Shown: positions 34,984-45,212, counted from the first letter of the stretch. The stretch: 64,000 nucleotides of DNA from Actinomycetota bacterium (GCA_009886115.1 VFJJ01000051.1:62001-126000); one strand, 5' to 3'. Translations and numbers: made by a program. Notes: generated by a model from the letters alone, not told the origin.

Positions 34984-35819
34984 CACCGACCCCGGAAGCG
35001 GGGCCGGCGCTTCTCGGCGAAGGCAGCCAGGCCTTCCGACGCGTCGGGCACGTGCAGGCAGTACTCGACGTTGCGGCGTCGTTCCTCGGCCAGCCCTTCG
35101 GCCAACGGGGCTGCGGCGGCCCAGATCTGCACCATGGTCTCCTTGGCGGTTCGCAGCGCGGCCCGGCTGTGCTCGGCATAGCGTGTCGCGAGCGCCAGCC
35201 CCTCGGCGAGCAGATCGTCGTCGTCGACGACTCGGGCCACCAACCCGTAGCTCGCGGCTTCATCGGCGCTGAGGAAGCGGCCGCTGAAGATCATCTCGGC
35301 GGCCCGCTGGATCCCCACGAGCCGAGGCAACAGGGTGAGCGCCCCGCCGCCGCCCATCTGGCCGAAGTTCACGTGGGCGTCGCCGATGCGGGCGCTCCGC
35401 GCGGCCAGCGCCAGATCGCACGACATGATCACCTCGAGGCCTCCCGCCGCGGCGATCCCGTTGACCAGTGCCACCACGGGCACCGGAAGCTCGCGCAGCC
35501 TGCCGAAGACCCGGTGGAAGTCGGCGATGAAGCGGGGGTAGCGCTCCGCGTCGGCGTAGAGGTCGAGATACTTCGCGAGATCGCCACCGGCGCTGAAGGC
35601 CCGCCCCCGACCGGTGACGAGGATGGCTCGCACCCGCAAATCGCTGCCGATCTCGTCGATGGCCGAATCGAAGGCGAGCACGGTGTCCCAGTCGAGCGCG
35701 TTGAGCTGGGCCGGACGGTTGAACGCCACGACGGCCGCATAGCGCTCCCGACGCCCGAGGCGGTGCCGTTCGACGACGATCGGCGGCTCGGTGGCGGCGT
35801 GTATGGCGGCGGCGGTCAC
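34983..35819 (-). CDS. Enoyl-CoA hydratase/isomerase family protein (4)
   Basis: Crotonase-fold enzyme of 278 aa. VTGRGRAFSAGGDLAKYLDL and LVNGIAAAGGLEVIMSCDLA form the oxyanion hole, and here the Glu in GGLEVIM matches the first catalytic Glu of hydratases, unlike the three crotonases at 24-27 kb. The second Glu region reads GDAHVNFGQMGGGG, without Glu. GTG at 35819 overlaps the acyl-CoA ligase stop by four bases (GTGA), so the two are coupled. Confidence 0.9.
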   Translation of the reverse strand: MTAAAIHAATEPPIVVERHRLGRRERYAAVVAFNRPAQLNALDWDTVLAFDSAIDEIGSDLRVRAILVTGRGRAFSAGGDLAKYLDLYADAERYPRFIADFHRVFGRLRELPVPVVALVNGIAAAGGLEVIMSCDLALAARSARIGDAHVNFGQMGGGGALTLLPRLVGIQRAAEMIFSGRFLSADEAASYGLVARVVDDDDLLAEGLALATRYAEHSRAALRTAKETMVQIWAAAAPLAEGLAEERRRNVEYCLHVPDASEGLAAFAEKRRPRFRGR

Positions 35820-37546
35820 GGCAACCGGGTGCTCGGCCCGACACCATCGGAGCCGTCCCGCACGGCGAGGAGCCTCACCAGCTCGTGCTTTTGCACCTTG
35901 CCCGAGGCCGTGGTGGGCAGGGCCTCGACGATCGCCAACTCCTCGGGAAGCTTGTACGCGGCGAGCCCATCGGCGCGGAGACGCTCGACGACCGTGGTCA
36001 GATCGAGGGACCGGTCAGGCTCGAGCACGACGCACGCGCACGACCGCTCCCCCAGCCGGTCGTCGGGACGACCCACCACGGCCACACGCTGAACCTCGGG
36101 GAAGCGAACGATCAGGTCCTCGATCTCCCTCGGGGTGATGTTCATCCCGCCCCGGATGATGATCTCCTTCTTGCGCCCGACGACGGTCAGATACCCGTCG
36201 GCGTCGATCGTGACCAGATCGCCCGAGCGGACCCAGCCCCCGTCGAGGTAGGTCGCCGCGGTTCGATCGGGGTCGGCGAAGAGCCCAACCGACGTGGACG
36301 GGCCCCGGACGACGAGCTCACCCTCGAGCGCCGAGCCTTCGCCTCGCCCCCCCGCCGGCACGACGCGATCACAGTCGAGGACGCCGATCTCGGTGTGGGG
36401 CAAGGCGAGCCCGTCGGTGTGCACCCGTTGGTGGAGCGACGAGCCCGGCATGTTCCACGTGCCGACGAGCACCTCGGTGGAGCCGTAGAGCCGGAGCACA
36501 CCGATCCCTTCCTCGATCGCCGCCTCGGCCAGATCGGGTGGCACGGGCGCGCCGCCGCAGCCGAAGCACCGCAGGGTATCGAGCCGAACCCCTCGGCGCC
36601 GGGCCTCGGCCGCCAGATCCTGCAGGAAGGTCGTGGCCGCGAGCGTGTACGTCGCGCCCTCGCCCACGACGAGATCCGCAGCCCGCTCCGGATCCCACTG
36701 GTCCTGCAACACGAGCGGGAGCCCGTGGTACAGGGCGAAGCGCAGGCCGTAGTTGAAGCCCGTCGAATGGCCGACCGGCGACGGCATCCACACGACGTCG
36801 CCGTCGCCGATGCCCAAGTGCTCCTTGGCCGCCCGCATGGCGGCGTTCGTCGTCTGCTCGGTGTGCATGATGGCCTTGGGCGTGGCCTCGGTACCCGAGG
36901 TGAAGATCAGCTCCGACACGGCCCCGGCCGCTGTTGGCGCTCGCGTGGCCGGGCGGTGGCCGCCGCGGGCGAGGACCTCGCCGAGGTCACCGCCCAGCCG
37001 GGCCGCAGGCCGGTCGGGCGCACCGCTCGTCTCGACGGCACCAGCCGCAGCGCTCCCAGTGGCCATGACGAGATGCTCGACGGTCGTCTCGGTGGCGCTC
37101 GTCACGAGGTCGACGAGCGCTCGATGGTCGAATCCCCGGTAGGTGTCGGGGGTGATGATCGCCCGGGGCCGGGCCGCGAGGAAGACATGGGTGAGCTCCC
37201 GGGCCCGGTAGTTGGGCAACAGCGGATTGATGACCGCGCCGAGCCGTTGTACGGCCACGGCGGCGACCACCGCCTGGTAGCAGTTCGGGAGCTGCACCGA
37301 CACCACGTCGCCCGCTCCCACGCCACGATCGCTCAAATGTGCAGCGAGAGCGCCTGCGTCGCGCCAGAGATCGAGGTACGTGATGCGGGCCAAGGCCGTC
37401 CCGGGTTCCCCACTCGCCACCACGGCGATCGCGTCGGGGCGGGTCGACGCCCAGTGCTCGACGGCCCCGGCCAACGTGTCGGCGTTCCACAGGCCCCGGC
37501 GCTCGTAGAGCGACCGGCGTTCGGGCGAGGTCGCGACGTCGTGCAC
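35816..37546 (-). CDS. AMP-dependent acyl-CoA synthetase
   Basis: ANL-superfamily ligase of 576 aa that activates a carboxylic acid to its CoA thioester. Motifs: ELIFTSGTEATPKAIMHTE (P-loop), LYGSTEVLVGTWN, SGDLVTIDADGYLTVVGRKK (hinge), IIRGGMNITP and the catalytic TASGKVQKHEL lysine. It opens the minus-strand operon ligase-crotonase-DUF35-SDR. GTG at 37546 is a reasonable start, but no ribosome-binding site confirms it. The acid substrate is unknown. Confidence 0.92.
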   Translation of the reverse strand: MHDVATSPERRSLYERRGLWNADTLAGAVEHWASTRPDAIAVVASGEPGTALARITYLDLWRDAGALAAHLSDRGVGAGDVVSVQLPNCYQAVVAAVAVQRLGAVINPLLPNYRARELTHVFLAARPRAIITPDTYRGFDHRALVDLVTSATETTVEHLVMATGSAAAGAVETSGAPDRPAARLGGDLGEVLARGGHRPATRAPTAAGAVSELIFTSGTEATPKAIMHTEQTTNAAMRAAKEHLGIGDGDVVWMPSPVGHSTGFNYGLRFALYHGLPLVLQDQWDPERAADLVVGEGATYTLAATTFLQDLAAEARRRGVRLDTLRCFGCGGAPVPPDLAEAAIEEGIGVLRLYGSTEVLVGTWNMPGSSLHQRVHTDGLALPHTEIGVLDCDRVVPAGGRGEGSALEGELVVRGPSTSVGLFADPDRTAATYLDGGWVRSGDLVTIDADGYLTVVGRKKEIIIRGGMNITPREIEDLIVRFPEVQRVAVVGRPDDRLGERSCACVVLEPDRSLDLTTVVERLRADGLAAYKLPEELAIVEALPTTASGKVQKHELVRLLAVRDGSDGVGPSTRLP

Positions 37547-37642
37547 GACCGGGGAACGTCGCGCGCCCGAGCCCGCGCTGTCAACGTCAGGGCTCCGTCG
37601 CAGTGTCGATCCTGGCGCATAGCGTGCGCCGAGGGAGGGACG

Positions 37643-39427
37643 ATGCTGGAGTTGGAGGCGCTGCCGACGATCCACGACTCGGTCGGCGGACGATCGCGCA
37701 CGGAGATCGTCACCGAGGTCGTCGCGCGCTGTCGCGACGCCGGGCGCGGCGTGGTGCTGGCCACCTTCGGGCTCGGTGAGGGGCACCTGCTCAGCGACGA
37801 CGAGCGGCGGGAGGTGTGGTCGAGCGCCGTCGCGGCCGCCGGCGGGCGCATCCCGGTGTGGGCCGCAGGCATCGAGTTCGGAGCCACCAGGCGGGTGCTG
37901 GCCCAGTGCCGGACGGCCGTCGCGTGCGGAGTCGACGGCGTGGTCGTCCCCCCGCCCCGGCCGGGCGCCGTCGGAGCCCGGCCCCGCATCGCCGAGATCG
38001 ACGGCTACTACACGACCATCTTCGCCGACCACACCGTCGGCACCATGGCCATCCTGCTCGACGACGCCGCCGAGGCCGGTTGGCCGCTCGACCCTGCGCT
38101 CGTGGCGGCCATCGGGCATCGGGTGCTCACGTTCGACGACGACCCGCTCACCGTGTGGCGCCTGGCCGAGACGGGTGTCGAGGTGTTCGCGGCGTCGCCG
38201 TGCCTGGAGCGCTTCGCCCGGACCGCCGGGCTGGCCGGGTGGGTGCGCGGTTCGACGAGACGCCCGCCCGGCACGAGCGCCGCGGGGTTCGGCGCGGGGT
38301 TCGGCGCGCCCCGCCGTCCCTACCTCGATGCACCCCGGTCCCCAACCCCAGCATCGGAACCGGTCCGAGTCGCGACAGCCCCGGACGTCGCCGCCGACGC
38401 CCCTGTACCTGTTCGAGCCGGGGCGAACACCACGGCCGACGCTGCGACGGCCGCCACTCCCTCGATCCCGCGCCAGGCCCAGGCCCGGGCGCTCATCACC
38501 CGTCACCCCATGGCCGCCATGGCCGTCACCCCGTTCGCCGCCGACGGCGAGCTCGATCGCGATGCGCTCGGCGCCCACGTCGACGCCTTGGCGAGCGCCG
38601 GTGTCGCCGTGTATCTGGGCAGCTTCGGGACGGGCGAGGGCCAGCTCCTCGACGACGACGAGCTCGACGCCCTCTACCGGAGCGGTGTCGAGGCGGCCGC
38701 TGGACGGGTGCCCGTCGTCGCCGCCGGGCTGGGATTCTCCAGTACCGCCATGGTGATCGAGCAGGCGCAGCACGCGGCGGCCTGTGGCGTGACGGCCGTC
38801 CAGATCCACCCGCCCCGACCGGGTGCACGTGGCGTCGCGCTGCGTCCCGATGAGGTCGAGCGCTACTACGACGACGTTCTCGGCGCAGTGCGCTCGCCGG
38901 TGCTGCTCACCAATCAGGTCGCCATGACCGGCTCGCGGCTCGCTCCTGAGCTCGTGGCCAATCTGGTGCACCAGCACGCTCATGTGATCGGGCTCAACAC
39001 GACCGACCCCGATCCTGCGATGCTCGGGCCCATGCTCGCAGCGATCGCCGGCCGTGTTCCGGTGTTCAGCGGGATGCTGGGCCAGCTTCCCCAGCTCCTC
39101 GCCCTCGGAGGTACGGGCGGGCTGTGCTTCGAAGCCAACGTGGTCCCCGACCTGTGCGTCGCGGCCCACCGCGCCTTGACAGAGAACGAAGCGGATCCTG
39201 TGCCGCCGTGGCTCGACCTGCTGCGCATCCACGATGTGCTCATGCGCCATCAGAACCCCCGCTCGGTCAAGGCGGCGCTCGATCTCCTCGGTCGGCCAGG
39301 CGGCGGGCCGCTGCGCCCGCCCTACCTTCGGTCCCCACCCGAGGCCGTGGCCGAGATCGCGGCTGTTCTGGCGGCCGTCGGGCTCCGGAGTGGAGCCCAC
39401 CAGACCAACGACGGAGGATCACCATGA
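37643..39427 (+). CDS. Tandem DapA-like fusion protein without catalytic lysine
   Basis: The 594-aa product carries two dihydrodipicolinate-synthase/NAL-like modules. The C-terminal one (about 290-590) starts MAVTPFAADGELD and is complete. The N-terminal one (about 20-210) is shorter, but shares GEGHLL/GEGQLL, AxACGV and PPRPGA at matching places. A Pro/Ala/Thr-rich linker (about 205-285) joins them. The Schiff-base lysine region, normally GxK, reads GLNTTDPD (450-457), and the YNxP tyrosine is Thr in LLTNQVA. It is probably not a classical aldolase. ATG at 37643 follows GGGAGGG; the stop overlaps the thiolase start (ATGA). Confidence 0.85.
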   Translation: MLELEALPTIHDSVGGRSRTEIVTEVVARCRDAGRGVVLATFGLGEGHLLSDDERREVWSSAVAAAGGRIPVWAAGIEFGATRRVLAQCRTAVACGVDGVVVPPPRPGAVGARPRIAEIDGYYTTIFADHTVGTMAILLDDAAEAGWPLDPALVAAIGHRVLTFDDDPLTVWRLAETGVEVFAASPCLERFARTAGLAGWVRGSTRRPPGTSAAGFGAGFGAPRRPYLDAPRSPTPASEPVRVATAPDVAADAPVPVRAGANTTADAATAATPSIPRQAQARALITRHPMAAMAVTPFAADGELDRDALGAHVDALASAGVAVYLGSFGTGEGQLLDDDELDALYRSGVEAAAGRVPVVAAGLGFSSTAMVIEQAQHAAACGVTAVQIHPPRPGARGVALRPDEVERYYDDVLGAVRSPVLLTNQVAMTGSRLAPELVANLVHQHAHVIGLNTTDPDPAMLGPMLAAIAGRVPVFSGMLGQLPQLLALGGTGGLCFEANVVPDLCVAAHRALTENEADPVPPWLDLLRIHDVLMRHQNPRSVKAALDLLGRPGGGPLRPPYLRSPPEAVAEIAAVLAAVGLRSGAHQTNDGGSP

Positions 39428-40578
39428 AGCTGCGGACGGCCGCCATCGTCGGCGTCGGCTCCACGGCGTACACCCGTCGCTCGGGCCGGACCGTGCTCGA
39501 CCAGGCGGCCGAGGCGGCACGGAACGCGCTGAGCGATGCCGGCCTGCACCCGTCCGAGGTCGATGGCATCGCCAGCTTCATGCTCATGCACGACTCCGTG
39601 CCCGTCACGGCCGTTGCCACCGTGCTCGGCGTCCCGAGCCTCCGATGGGCGCTCGATCTGCAGCTCGGGGGCCAAGCTCCGTGCCATCTCGTCTGGCAGG
39701 CGGCCATGGCCGTGGCCACCGGGCAGGCCGAGGCCGTGCTGGTCTTCCGGGCCCTCAACGGTCGCTCGGGGGCCCGGGTGGGCACGATGCAGTTCGCCGG
39801 TGCCGGCGCCGCGTACCGCTACCCGATCGGCTACGAGGCGTACCTCATGTACGTCGGGATGTGGGCTGCCCGGTTCCTCCACGAGACCGGTCAGGGCGCC
39901 GACGACCTGGCCGCGGTGGCCGTCGCCCAACGTGCGTATGCACAGCGCAACGAGCGAGCCTTCCGCCGCGAGCCGCTCGATGTCGCGACCTACCTCGCAC
40001 AGCCGATCGTGGCCGAGCCCTACCGGGCCGCCGATTGCACCGTCGAGGTCGACGGCGCCTGTGCCGTGGTGGTGACGACCGTCGAACGAGCGCGTGACCT
40101 CCCGCACCCACCTGCGGTGGTGGCTTCGGGCACCTATCGGGCCGGCTCCCAGCCCGGGCTCGACATCGGCGATCACCTCGCCTGGCGCGACTACTCACGG
40201 AACTACACGTCCTGGCTGCGCGACGAGCTCTTCGCCCGAGCCGGGCTCACCCCCTCCGATATCGAGGTGGCCGAGATCTACGACTGCTTCACCTCCACCG
40301 TGCTCATGGGTCTGGAGGGGTTGGGCCTGTGCGAGCGCGGCGGGAGCGGGGCCTTCGTGCGCAGCGGCGGCACGGCTCTCGACGGGCGCCTGCCCACCAA
40401 CACCCATGGCGGCCTGCTCGCCGAGGGCTACCTGCACGGCATGAACACCGTCGTCGAGGCCGCCCTCCAGGTGCAGGGCCGCGGCGGCGCCCGCCAAGCA
40501 CCCCGCCACGACGTCGCCGTCGTCACCTCGGGCGCCCTCATGGACGGCTCGGCCCTGATCCTCACGAGCGACCGCTGA
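39424..40578 (+). CDS. Thiolase-like protein (Ltp2/SCP-x type)
   Basis: Thiolase-fold protein of 384 aa, similar to lipid-transfer-protein thiolases and the steroid side-chain retro-aldolase Ltp2. Features: RTAAIVGVGSTAYTRRSG at the start, EIYDCFTSTVLMGLEGLG (conserved YDCFT) and LPTNTHGGLLAEGYLHGM (HGG loop). It lacks the second thiolase Cys motif, which fits aldolase-type members. Ltp2 proteins need a DUF35 partner, and one is encoded 4.4 kb away on the other strand. ATG at 39424 overlaps the upstream stop. Confidence 0.88.
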   Translation: MKLRTAAIVGVGSTAYTRRSGRTVLDQAAEAARNALSDAGLHPSEVDGIASFMLMHDSVPVTAVATVLGVPSLRWALDLQLGGQAPCHLVWQAAMAVATGQAEAVLVFRALNGRSGARVGTMQFAGAGAAYRYPIGYEAYLMYVGMWAARFLHETGQGADDLAAVAVAQRAYAQRNERAFRREPLDVATYLAQPIVAEPYRAADCTVEVDGACAVVVTTVERARDLPHPPAVVASGTYRAGSQPGLDIGDHLAWRDYSRNYTSWLRDELFARAGLTPSDIEVAEIYDCFTSTVLMGLEGLGLCERGGSGAFVRSGGTALDGRLPTNTHGGLLAEGYLHGMNTVVEAALQVQGRGGARQAPRHDVAVVTSGALMDGSALILTSDR

Positions 40579-40587
40579 CGCCTGCGC

Positions 40588-40611
40588 ACCTGCGGACCTG
40601 CGGACCTGCGG
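40588..40611. repeat. Three tandem copies of ACCTGCGG
   Basis: Three exact 8-bp units follow the thiolase stop (40578) within a 129-bp gap. No gene or hairpin with clear function includes them. They are probably replication-slippage products. Confidence 0.7.
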
Positions 40612-40659
40612 ACGCGCCGGACCGGCCAGATCTGATCGCCATCGCTCCGGCCGTGCATA

Positions 40660-40673
40660 CGAACGTCAGTTCG
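40660..40673 (+). promoter_or_regulatory. LexA-type SOS box
   Basis: CGAACGTCAGTTCG is a perfect CGAAC-N4-GTTCG inverted repeat, the core of the actinobacterial LexA operator. It lies 35 bases upstream of the helicase ATG at 40708, where a repressor would cover the -35 region. Placement ahead of a repair helicase and ligase supports function. Confidence 0.75.
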
Positions 40674-40707
40674 GACCTGTCGCAGCGCTGTGTCAAGATG
40701 TTCGGTG

Positions 40708-43644
40708 ATGGATGGGCGAGCCAACGCGGCACTGGGGCGGGGCGTGGTTGTCGGACCGGGTCAGGCCGCGCCCGACGGGTGGACCGGCGCACCCCGCGTC
40801 ACCATCGACGACCTCACGCTGGAGCGGCCCGAGACGGCACTCGACGAGCTCCAGCGGTGCTGGGGCGAGCGTTGCCCGGTGGTGGTGGAGCTGGCCGTCG
40901 AAGCCGCGGTGCTGCGCCAGCCCGAGGTCGATGGTCGGCCCCCCTACCAGTTGACGCCGACCTTCGAGCTCCAGCGCGAGCGGCTGGCGTTCCTCTCCTC
41001 GGCCAACAACTACGACGGGCGGGGCAGCGCGGGCGGTCGCGACGCCCCCCTGGCGTGGTGGCCCGCCTGGAAGGCCGTCCGGCTCGGAGCGCGGGCCTGC
41101 GCCGCCGACGAGCCTGGCGATGTCGTCCTGACCGACGGCACCGTTGTCTGGTGCGATGGCGGCCCCCGTGGCCCGATCGCCTGGGACCGGGTAGATCCGT
41201 CGCTCCGCCGGCCCATCCTCCACCGCGTCAACCTCGACGACGACTCCCTGCGCCTCGACCGGGCTTCGACCGACACCGACACCACCACAACCACCGCCAG
41301 CGCCAGCGCCAGCGCCAGCGCGCGAGCCTCGAGTGCGCAGGCCGCGCTGGCGCCCGACCAGCTCGAGGCGGTGCTGCACCCGGCGGGCCCAGCGCGCATC
41401 ATCGCCCCGGCCGGGTCGGGCAAGACCACCGTGCTCACGGCCCGGCTGCGCCATCTCGTGCACGACCGCGGATGGGCGCCCGCCCACGTGAGCGCGCTGG
41501 CCTTCAACGTTCGAGCCAAGGACGAGATGCAGTCACGCCTGGGCGATCTGCCCGAGGCCAGCCGCCGCAAGGTCCGCACGCTGCACAGCCTGGGCTGGGA
41601 GATCCTGCGCCGTTCTCGCAACGGTCTGAGCGTGGTCGACGAGCGCGCCGCGCGCAACGTCGTCGACCAGGTCTTCAGCCCCCCGCACCGGGCCAACAAC
41701 GATGCCGCGGCCGCCTACCTCGAGGCCCTGGGCTCGGTGCGCCTCGGCCTCCGCGAGCCGGCCGCGGTCGAGGCCCTGAGCGACGAGCTCGACGGGTTCG
41801 CCGCCGGTTTCGACCGCTACCGACAGATCCTTGCCGAGCAGGGCTGGGTCGATCACGACGAGCAGATCTACGGCGCCATCGAGGTGCTGTTGCGCGATCC
41901 GGCTCTCCGCCGTCAGATCCAGCGCGAGTGCCGCCATCTCCTGGTCGACGAGTTCCAAGATCTCACCCCGGCTCAGCTCCTTCTCGTGCGCCTCGTCGCC
42001 GCTCCGGCCTACGACGTGTTCGGCGTGGGCGACGACGATCAGGTGATCTACGGCTACGCCGGCGCCGACCCGGCGTTCCTCGTCCGGTACGGCGAGTACT
42101 TCCCCGGTGCCGACAGCCATCCGCTGCAGGTGAACTACCGCTGCCCGCCGCCGGTGGTGGCCGCGGCCGTCAACCTGCTCAGCCACAACCTCACGCGTGT
42201 GCACAAGCACATCCGCGCCGGCGCGCCGGAGCCCGACGGGTCGGCGGAACCGGGGCGTCCGCCGCTACAGGTGGAGCGACGGGCCCCGGCCGAGCTGGCG
42301 CCGGCGGCCGTCGACCGGGTCGCGGCCTGGATCGCCGAAGGTGTCGACCCTGGCGAGATCGCCGTGCTCACCCGGGTCCGTTCGTGGATGCTCCCGGCGT
42401 ACGTGCTCATGGTCGATCGGGCGATACCCGTGCGGGCCAAGGGATTGCACGAGTCGATCCTCGAGCGGACGGGAGTGCGGGCCGTGTTCGCGTACCTGCG
42501 CATCACCACGGCCATCACGGCCGGGGCGCGCTTCACCGGACGCGACGTGTCCGACACGATCCGACGACCGCCCCGACGGATCAGCCGACCGATCACCGAG
42601 CGCGTCACCCGTCGATCGTGGACCCGCGGAGCCCTGGCCTCAGAGGCCGACGGCCTCACCGGAGCCGACGGACCTCGGCTCACCGACTACGTCGCCGATC
42701 TCGATCTGCTCGTCGGACTGGCCCGGCGGGGAGGCGACGCCGCCACCCTCATCACCGCCATCCGCGACGACATCGGCCTCGGTCGGGTGCTCTCCACGCT
42801 CGACCTCTCGGGTAAGGGAACCGACGCCAGCCATCTCGACGATCTCAACGCCCTGTTGGCGATCGCGGCCGTCGAGCCCGATCCCGCGGCCCTCGAAGCC
42901 CACGTGCGTGCCTCCCTGCGCCCGTTGGGCGAGACCTCACGCGACGGCGCCGTCGATCCCGACGAGCGCGCCGTCACGCTGTCGACGGTGCACACGGTCA
43001 AGGGCATGGAGTGGGACAAGGTCATCGTCCTCGGCGCCCACGACGGGCTGCTGCCCCACGCGCTCACCGACGACATCGAGGAGGAACGCCGCATCTTCCA
43101 CGTCGCCATCACCCGCTGCCGGAGCGAGGTCCTCGTGCTGGCCGACAGCGAATCGCCCGCGCCGTTCCTCAGCGAGCTGGTCCACGCCCACGATCCGGCA
43201 TCGGCCACTCCCCCGCCGACGCGGCTCTCGGCCCGGGCGCAGAGCCCCAAGGACGCTCCCCGGGCCAAGGGTCGACGCGCCAACGTGCCGACGGGTGCAG
43301 TCGCGGCCTACCTGGCCGGCCGGGACCCCGTCGCCGACCAGATCTGGGACGCGCTGCGTGCCTGGCGGAGCTCGACCGCGGCGCGCCTCAAGCGACCGGC
43401 GTACACCGTGTTGCAGGACAAGAGCCTCGACGAGATCGCGGCGAAGCGTCCAGCCACGCTCGACGCGCTGGCCCGGTGCTACGGCATCGGCTCGTCGAAG
43501 CTCGAGAACTTCGGCGACGAGATCCTCGCCGTGGTCGCCGAAGCCGCCGACGCAGCGGTCACAGCGGTCACAGCGGTCACAGTCGACACCGGCGTGGGCG
43601 CGAAGGGCGAGGAAACAGCGCAAGCCGCGGAGACCGAGTCGTGA
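40708..43644 (+). CDS. UvrD/PcrA-like DNA helicase with N-terminal extension and HRDC domain
   Basis: SF1A helicase of 978 aa. Walker [18 protein letters not shown] is near residue 235, DExQ box [13 protein letters not shown], motif [20 protein letters not shown], motif [18 protein letters not shown] and motif [16 protein letters not shown]. An HRDC domain ([19 protein letters not shown]) ends the protein, as in mycobacterial UvrD2. About 195 residues precede the helicase core; they contain [20 protein letters not shown] and a Trp-rich part that I do not recognise, then a [17 protein letters not shown] low-complexity linker. ATG at 40708 is likely. Confidence 0.92.
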   Translation: MDGRANAALGRGVVVGPGQAAPDGWTGAPRVTIDDLTLERPETALDELQRCWGERCPVVVELAVEAAVLRQPEVDGRPPYQLTPTFELQRERLAFLSSANNYDGRGSAGGRDAPLAWWPAWKAVRLGARACAADEPGDVVLTDGTVVWCDGGPRGPIAWDRVDPSLRRPILHRVNLDDDSLRLDRASTDTDTTTTTASASASASARASSAQAALAPDQLEAVLHPAGPARIIAPAGSGKTTVLTARLRHLVHDRGWAPAHVSALAFNVRAKDEMQSRLGDLPEASRRKVRTLHSLGWEILRRSRNGLSVVDERAARNVVDQVFSPPHRANNDAAAAYLEALGSVRLGLREPAAVEALSDELDGFAAGFDRYRQILAEQGWVDHDEQIYGAIEVLLRDPALRRQIQRECRHLLVDEFQDLTPAQLLLVRLVAAPAYDVFGVGDDDQVIYGYAGADPAFLVRYGEYFPGADSHPLQVNYRCPPPVVAAAVNLLSHNLTRVHKHIRAGAPEPDGSAEPGRPPLQVERRAPAELAPAAVDRVAAWIAEGVDPGEIAVLTRVRSWMLPAYVLMVDRAIPVRAKGLHESILERTGVRAVFAYLRITTAITAGARFTGRDVSDTIRRPPRRISRPITERVTRRSWTRGALASEADGLTGADGPRLTDYVADLDLLVGLARRGGDAATLITAIRDDIGLGRVLSTLDLSGKGTDASHLDDLNALLAIAAVEPDPAALEAHVRASLRPLGETSRDGAVDPDERAVTLSTVHTVKGMEWDKVIVLGAHDGLLPHALTDDIEEERRIFHVAITRCRSEVLVLADSESPAPFLSELVHAHDPASATPPPTRLSARAQSPKDAPRAKGRRANVPTGAVAAYLAGRDPVADQIWDALRAWRSSTAARLKRPAYTVLQDKSLDEIAAKRPATLDALARCYGIGSSKLENFGDEILAVVAEAADAAVTAVTAVTVDTGVGAKGEETAQAAETES

Positions 43645-45212
43645 TGCTGCTGACCACGATCGCCGAGACCTCCGAGGCCGTGGCCGGGGTGTCGGCCCGC
43701 CGAGCCAAGATCGCGCAGCTCGCCGCGCTGCTCGGTCGCACCCGTCCCGGCGAAGCCGCGGTCGCCGTGGCGTGGCTGTCGGGCGAGCTGCGCCAACGTC
43801 AGATCGGGGTGGGCTGGGCCGCGCTGCGCGACGTGTCCGAGCCCGCGGCGCCGGTGCCGGGCCTGACGGTGCTCGGCGTCGACGAGCGCTTGGCGGCGAT
43901 CGGGCGGTGCGGGGGCCCGGGCAGCCAGGCCGAGCGACGCTCGTTGCTGAGCGACCTGTTCGGCCGCGCCACCGAGCTCGAGCAGCGATTCCTGGCGCGG
44001 CTGCTCGGCGGTGAGCTCCGCCAGGGCGCTCAAGAGGGTGTGATGGTCGAGGCCGTCGCCCGGGCGGCACAGCGGCCAGCTGGCGAGGTGCGCAGGGCGA
44101 ACATGGTCCACGGCGACGCGGGTGCCGTGGCCGAAGCCGCACTGTTCGGAGGGCCCGACGCGCTGGCGGCGTTCCGGCTCCGGGTCGGGCGGGCCGTCGT
44201 GCCCATGCTGGCTCAGAGCGCCGCCGATGTCGACGATGCCCAGGCCCGTCTCGGCCTCGGCACCGCCGCGGCCTTCGAATGGAAGCTCGACGGTGCCCGG
44301 ATCCAGGTGCATCGTGACGGCTCCGATGTCGCCGTGTTCACCCGCAGCCTCGACGACGTGACCACACGCGTCCCCGAGATCGTCGAGCAGGTGCTCGCCC
44401 TGGCCGTGCCGCGCCTCATCCTCGACGGAGAGGTGATGGCCTACCGGCCCGACGGACGCCCGCAGCCGTTCCAGGTGACCATGAGCCGTTTTGGCACTCG
44501 GGCCGGACGGGCGTCGGTACCGACCGGGACCGGGCCGATCGGGGCGCGTGACCGGACGGCCGTCGAGCTGCACCCGCACTTCTTCGACGTGCTCCACAGC
44601 GACGGACTCGACCTCATCGACGAACCGTTGGAACGCCGCGTCGCCATGCTCGACTCGATCGTGCCCGCTGCGGCCCTCGTCCCCCGGCTGATCACCGCCG
44701 ATTCGGCCGCGGCGCACGCCTTCCTCGCCGAGGCCGTGTCGCGGGGTCACGAAGGCGTCATGGCCAAGGCCCTCGACACGCCGTACGAGGCGGGCCGGCG
44801 AGGCGCCGGCTGGCTCAAGGTGAAGCCCGTCCACACCCTCGATCTCGTGGTCCTCGCCGTCGAGTGGGGCAGCGGGCGCCGGCAGGGCTGGCTGTCGAAC
44901 CTGCACCTCGGCGCGGCCGACCCGGCCAACGGGGGTTTCGTCATGCTGGGCAAGACCTTCAAGGGCCTCACCGACGCCATGCTGGCCTGGCAGACCGAGC
45001 ACCTGCGCGGCCTCGAGATCGCCCGCGACGAGCGGACGGTCCACGTTCGGCCCGAGCTCGTGGTCGAGATCGCCTTCGACGGGCTCCAGGCCAGCTCCCG
45101 CTACCCCGGCGGTCTGGCCCTGCGCTTCGCCCGGGTCAAGGCGCATCGACCGGAGCTCGACGTGAGCCGGGTCGCCACCATCGATCAGGTAAGAGCGCTG
45201 GCCATTCCCTGA
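43644..45212 (+). CDS. ATP-dependent DNA ligase (LigB type)
   Basis: Nick-sealing ligase of 522 aa. The adenylation motif [14 protein letters not shown] carries the nucleotidyl-accepting Lys (KxDG); further motifs are [41 protein letters not shown] and WLKVKP. The N-terminal ~200 residues are the helical DNA-binding domain, and the OB domain ends the protein. This architecture matches Mycobacterium LigB, not the LigC or LigD end-joining ligases. ATG at 43644 shares a base with the helicase stop; a GTG one codon earlier is possible. Both genes are probably SOS-regulated. Confidence 0.93.
   Translation: MLLTTIAETSEAVAGVSARRAKIAQLAALLGRTRPGEAAVAVAWLSGELRQRQIGVGWAALRDVSEPAAPVPGLTVLGVDERLAAIGRCGGPGSQAERRSLLSDLFGRATELEQRFLARLLGGELRQGAQEGVMVEAVARAAQRPAGEVRRANMVHGDAGAVAEAALFGGPDALAAFRLRVGRAVVPMLAQSAADVDDAQARLGLGTAAAFEWKLDGARIQVHRDGSDVAVFTRSLDDVTTRVPEIVEQVLALAVPRLILDGEVMAYRPDGRPQPFQVTMSRFGTRAGRASVPTGTGPIGARDRTAVELHPHFFDVLHSDGLDLIDEPLERRVAMLDSIVPAAALVPRLITADSAAAHAFLAEAVSRGHEGVMAKALDTPYEAGRRGAGWLKVKPVHTLDLVVLAVEWGSGRRQGWLSNLHLGAADPANGGFVMLGKTFKGLTDAMLAWQTEHLRGLEIARDERTVHVRPELVVEIAFDGLQASSRYPGGLALRFARVKAHRPELDVSRVATIDQVRALAIP

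Noticed and set aside
35885..37642. Extension of the DapA-fusion frame upstream to 35885
   Set aside because: That part is antisense to the acyl-CoA ligase. The strong ribosome-binding site before ATG 37643 and the family start fix the real gene.
40588..40611. Possible CRISPR array
   Set aside because: Three 8-bp units with no spacers and no cas genes in the window; this is a simple tandem repeat.
40708..45212. Non-homologous end-joining (Ku/LigD) locus
   Set aside because: No Ku gene, and the ligase lacks polymerase and nuclease domains; the KxDG context and N-terminal domain match LigB.
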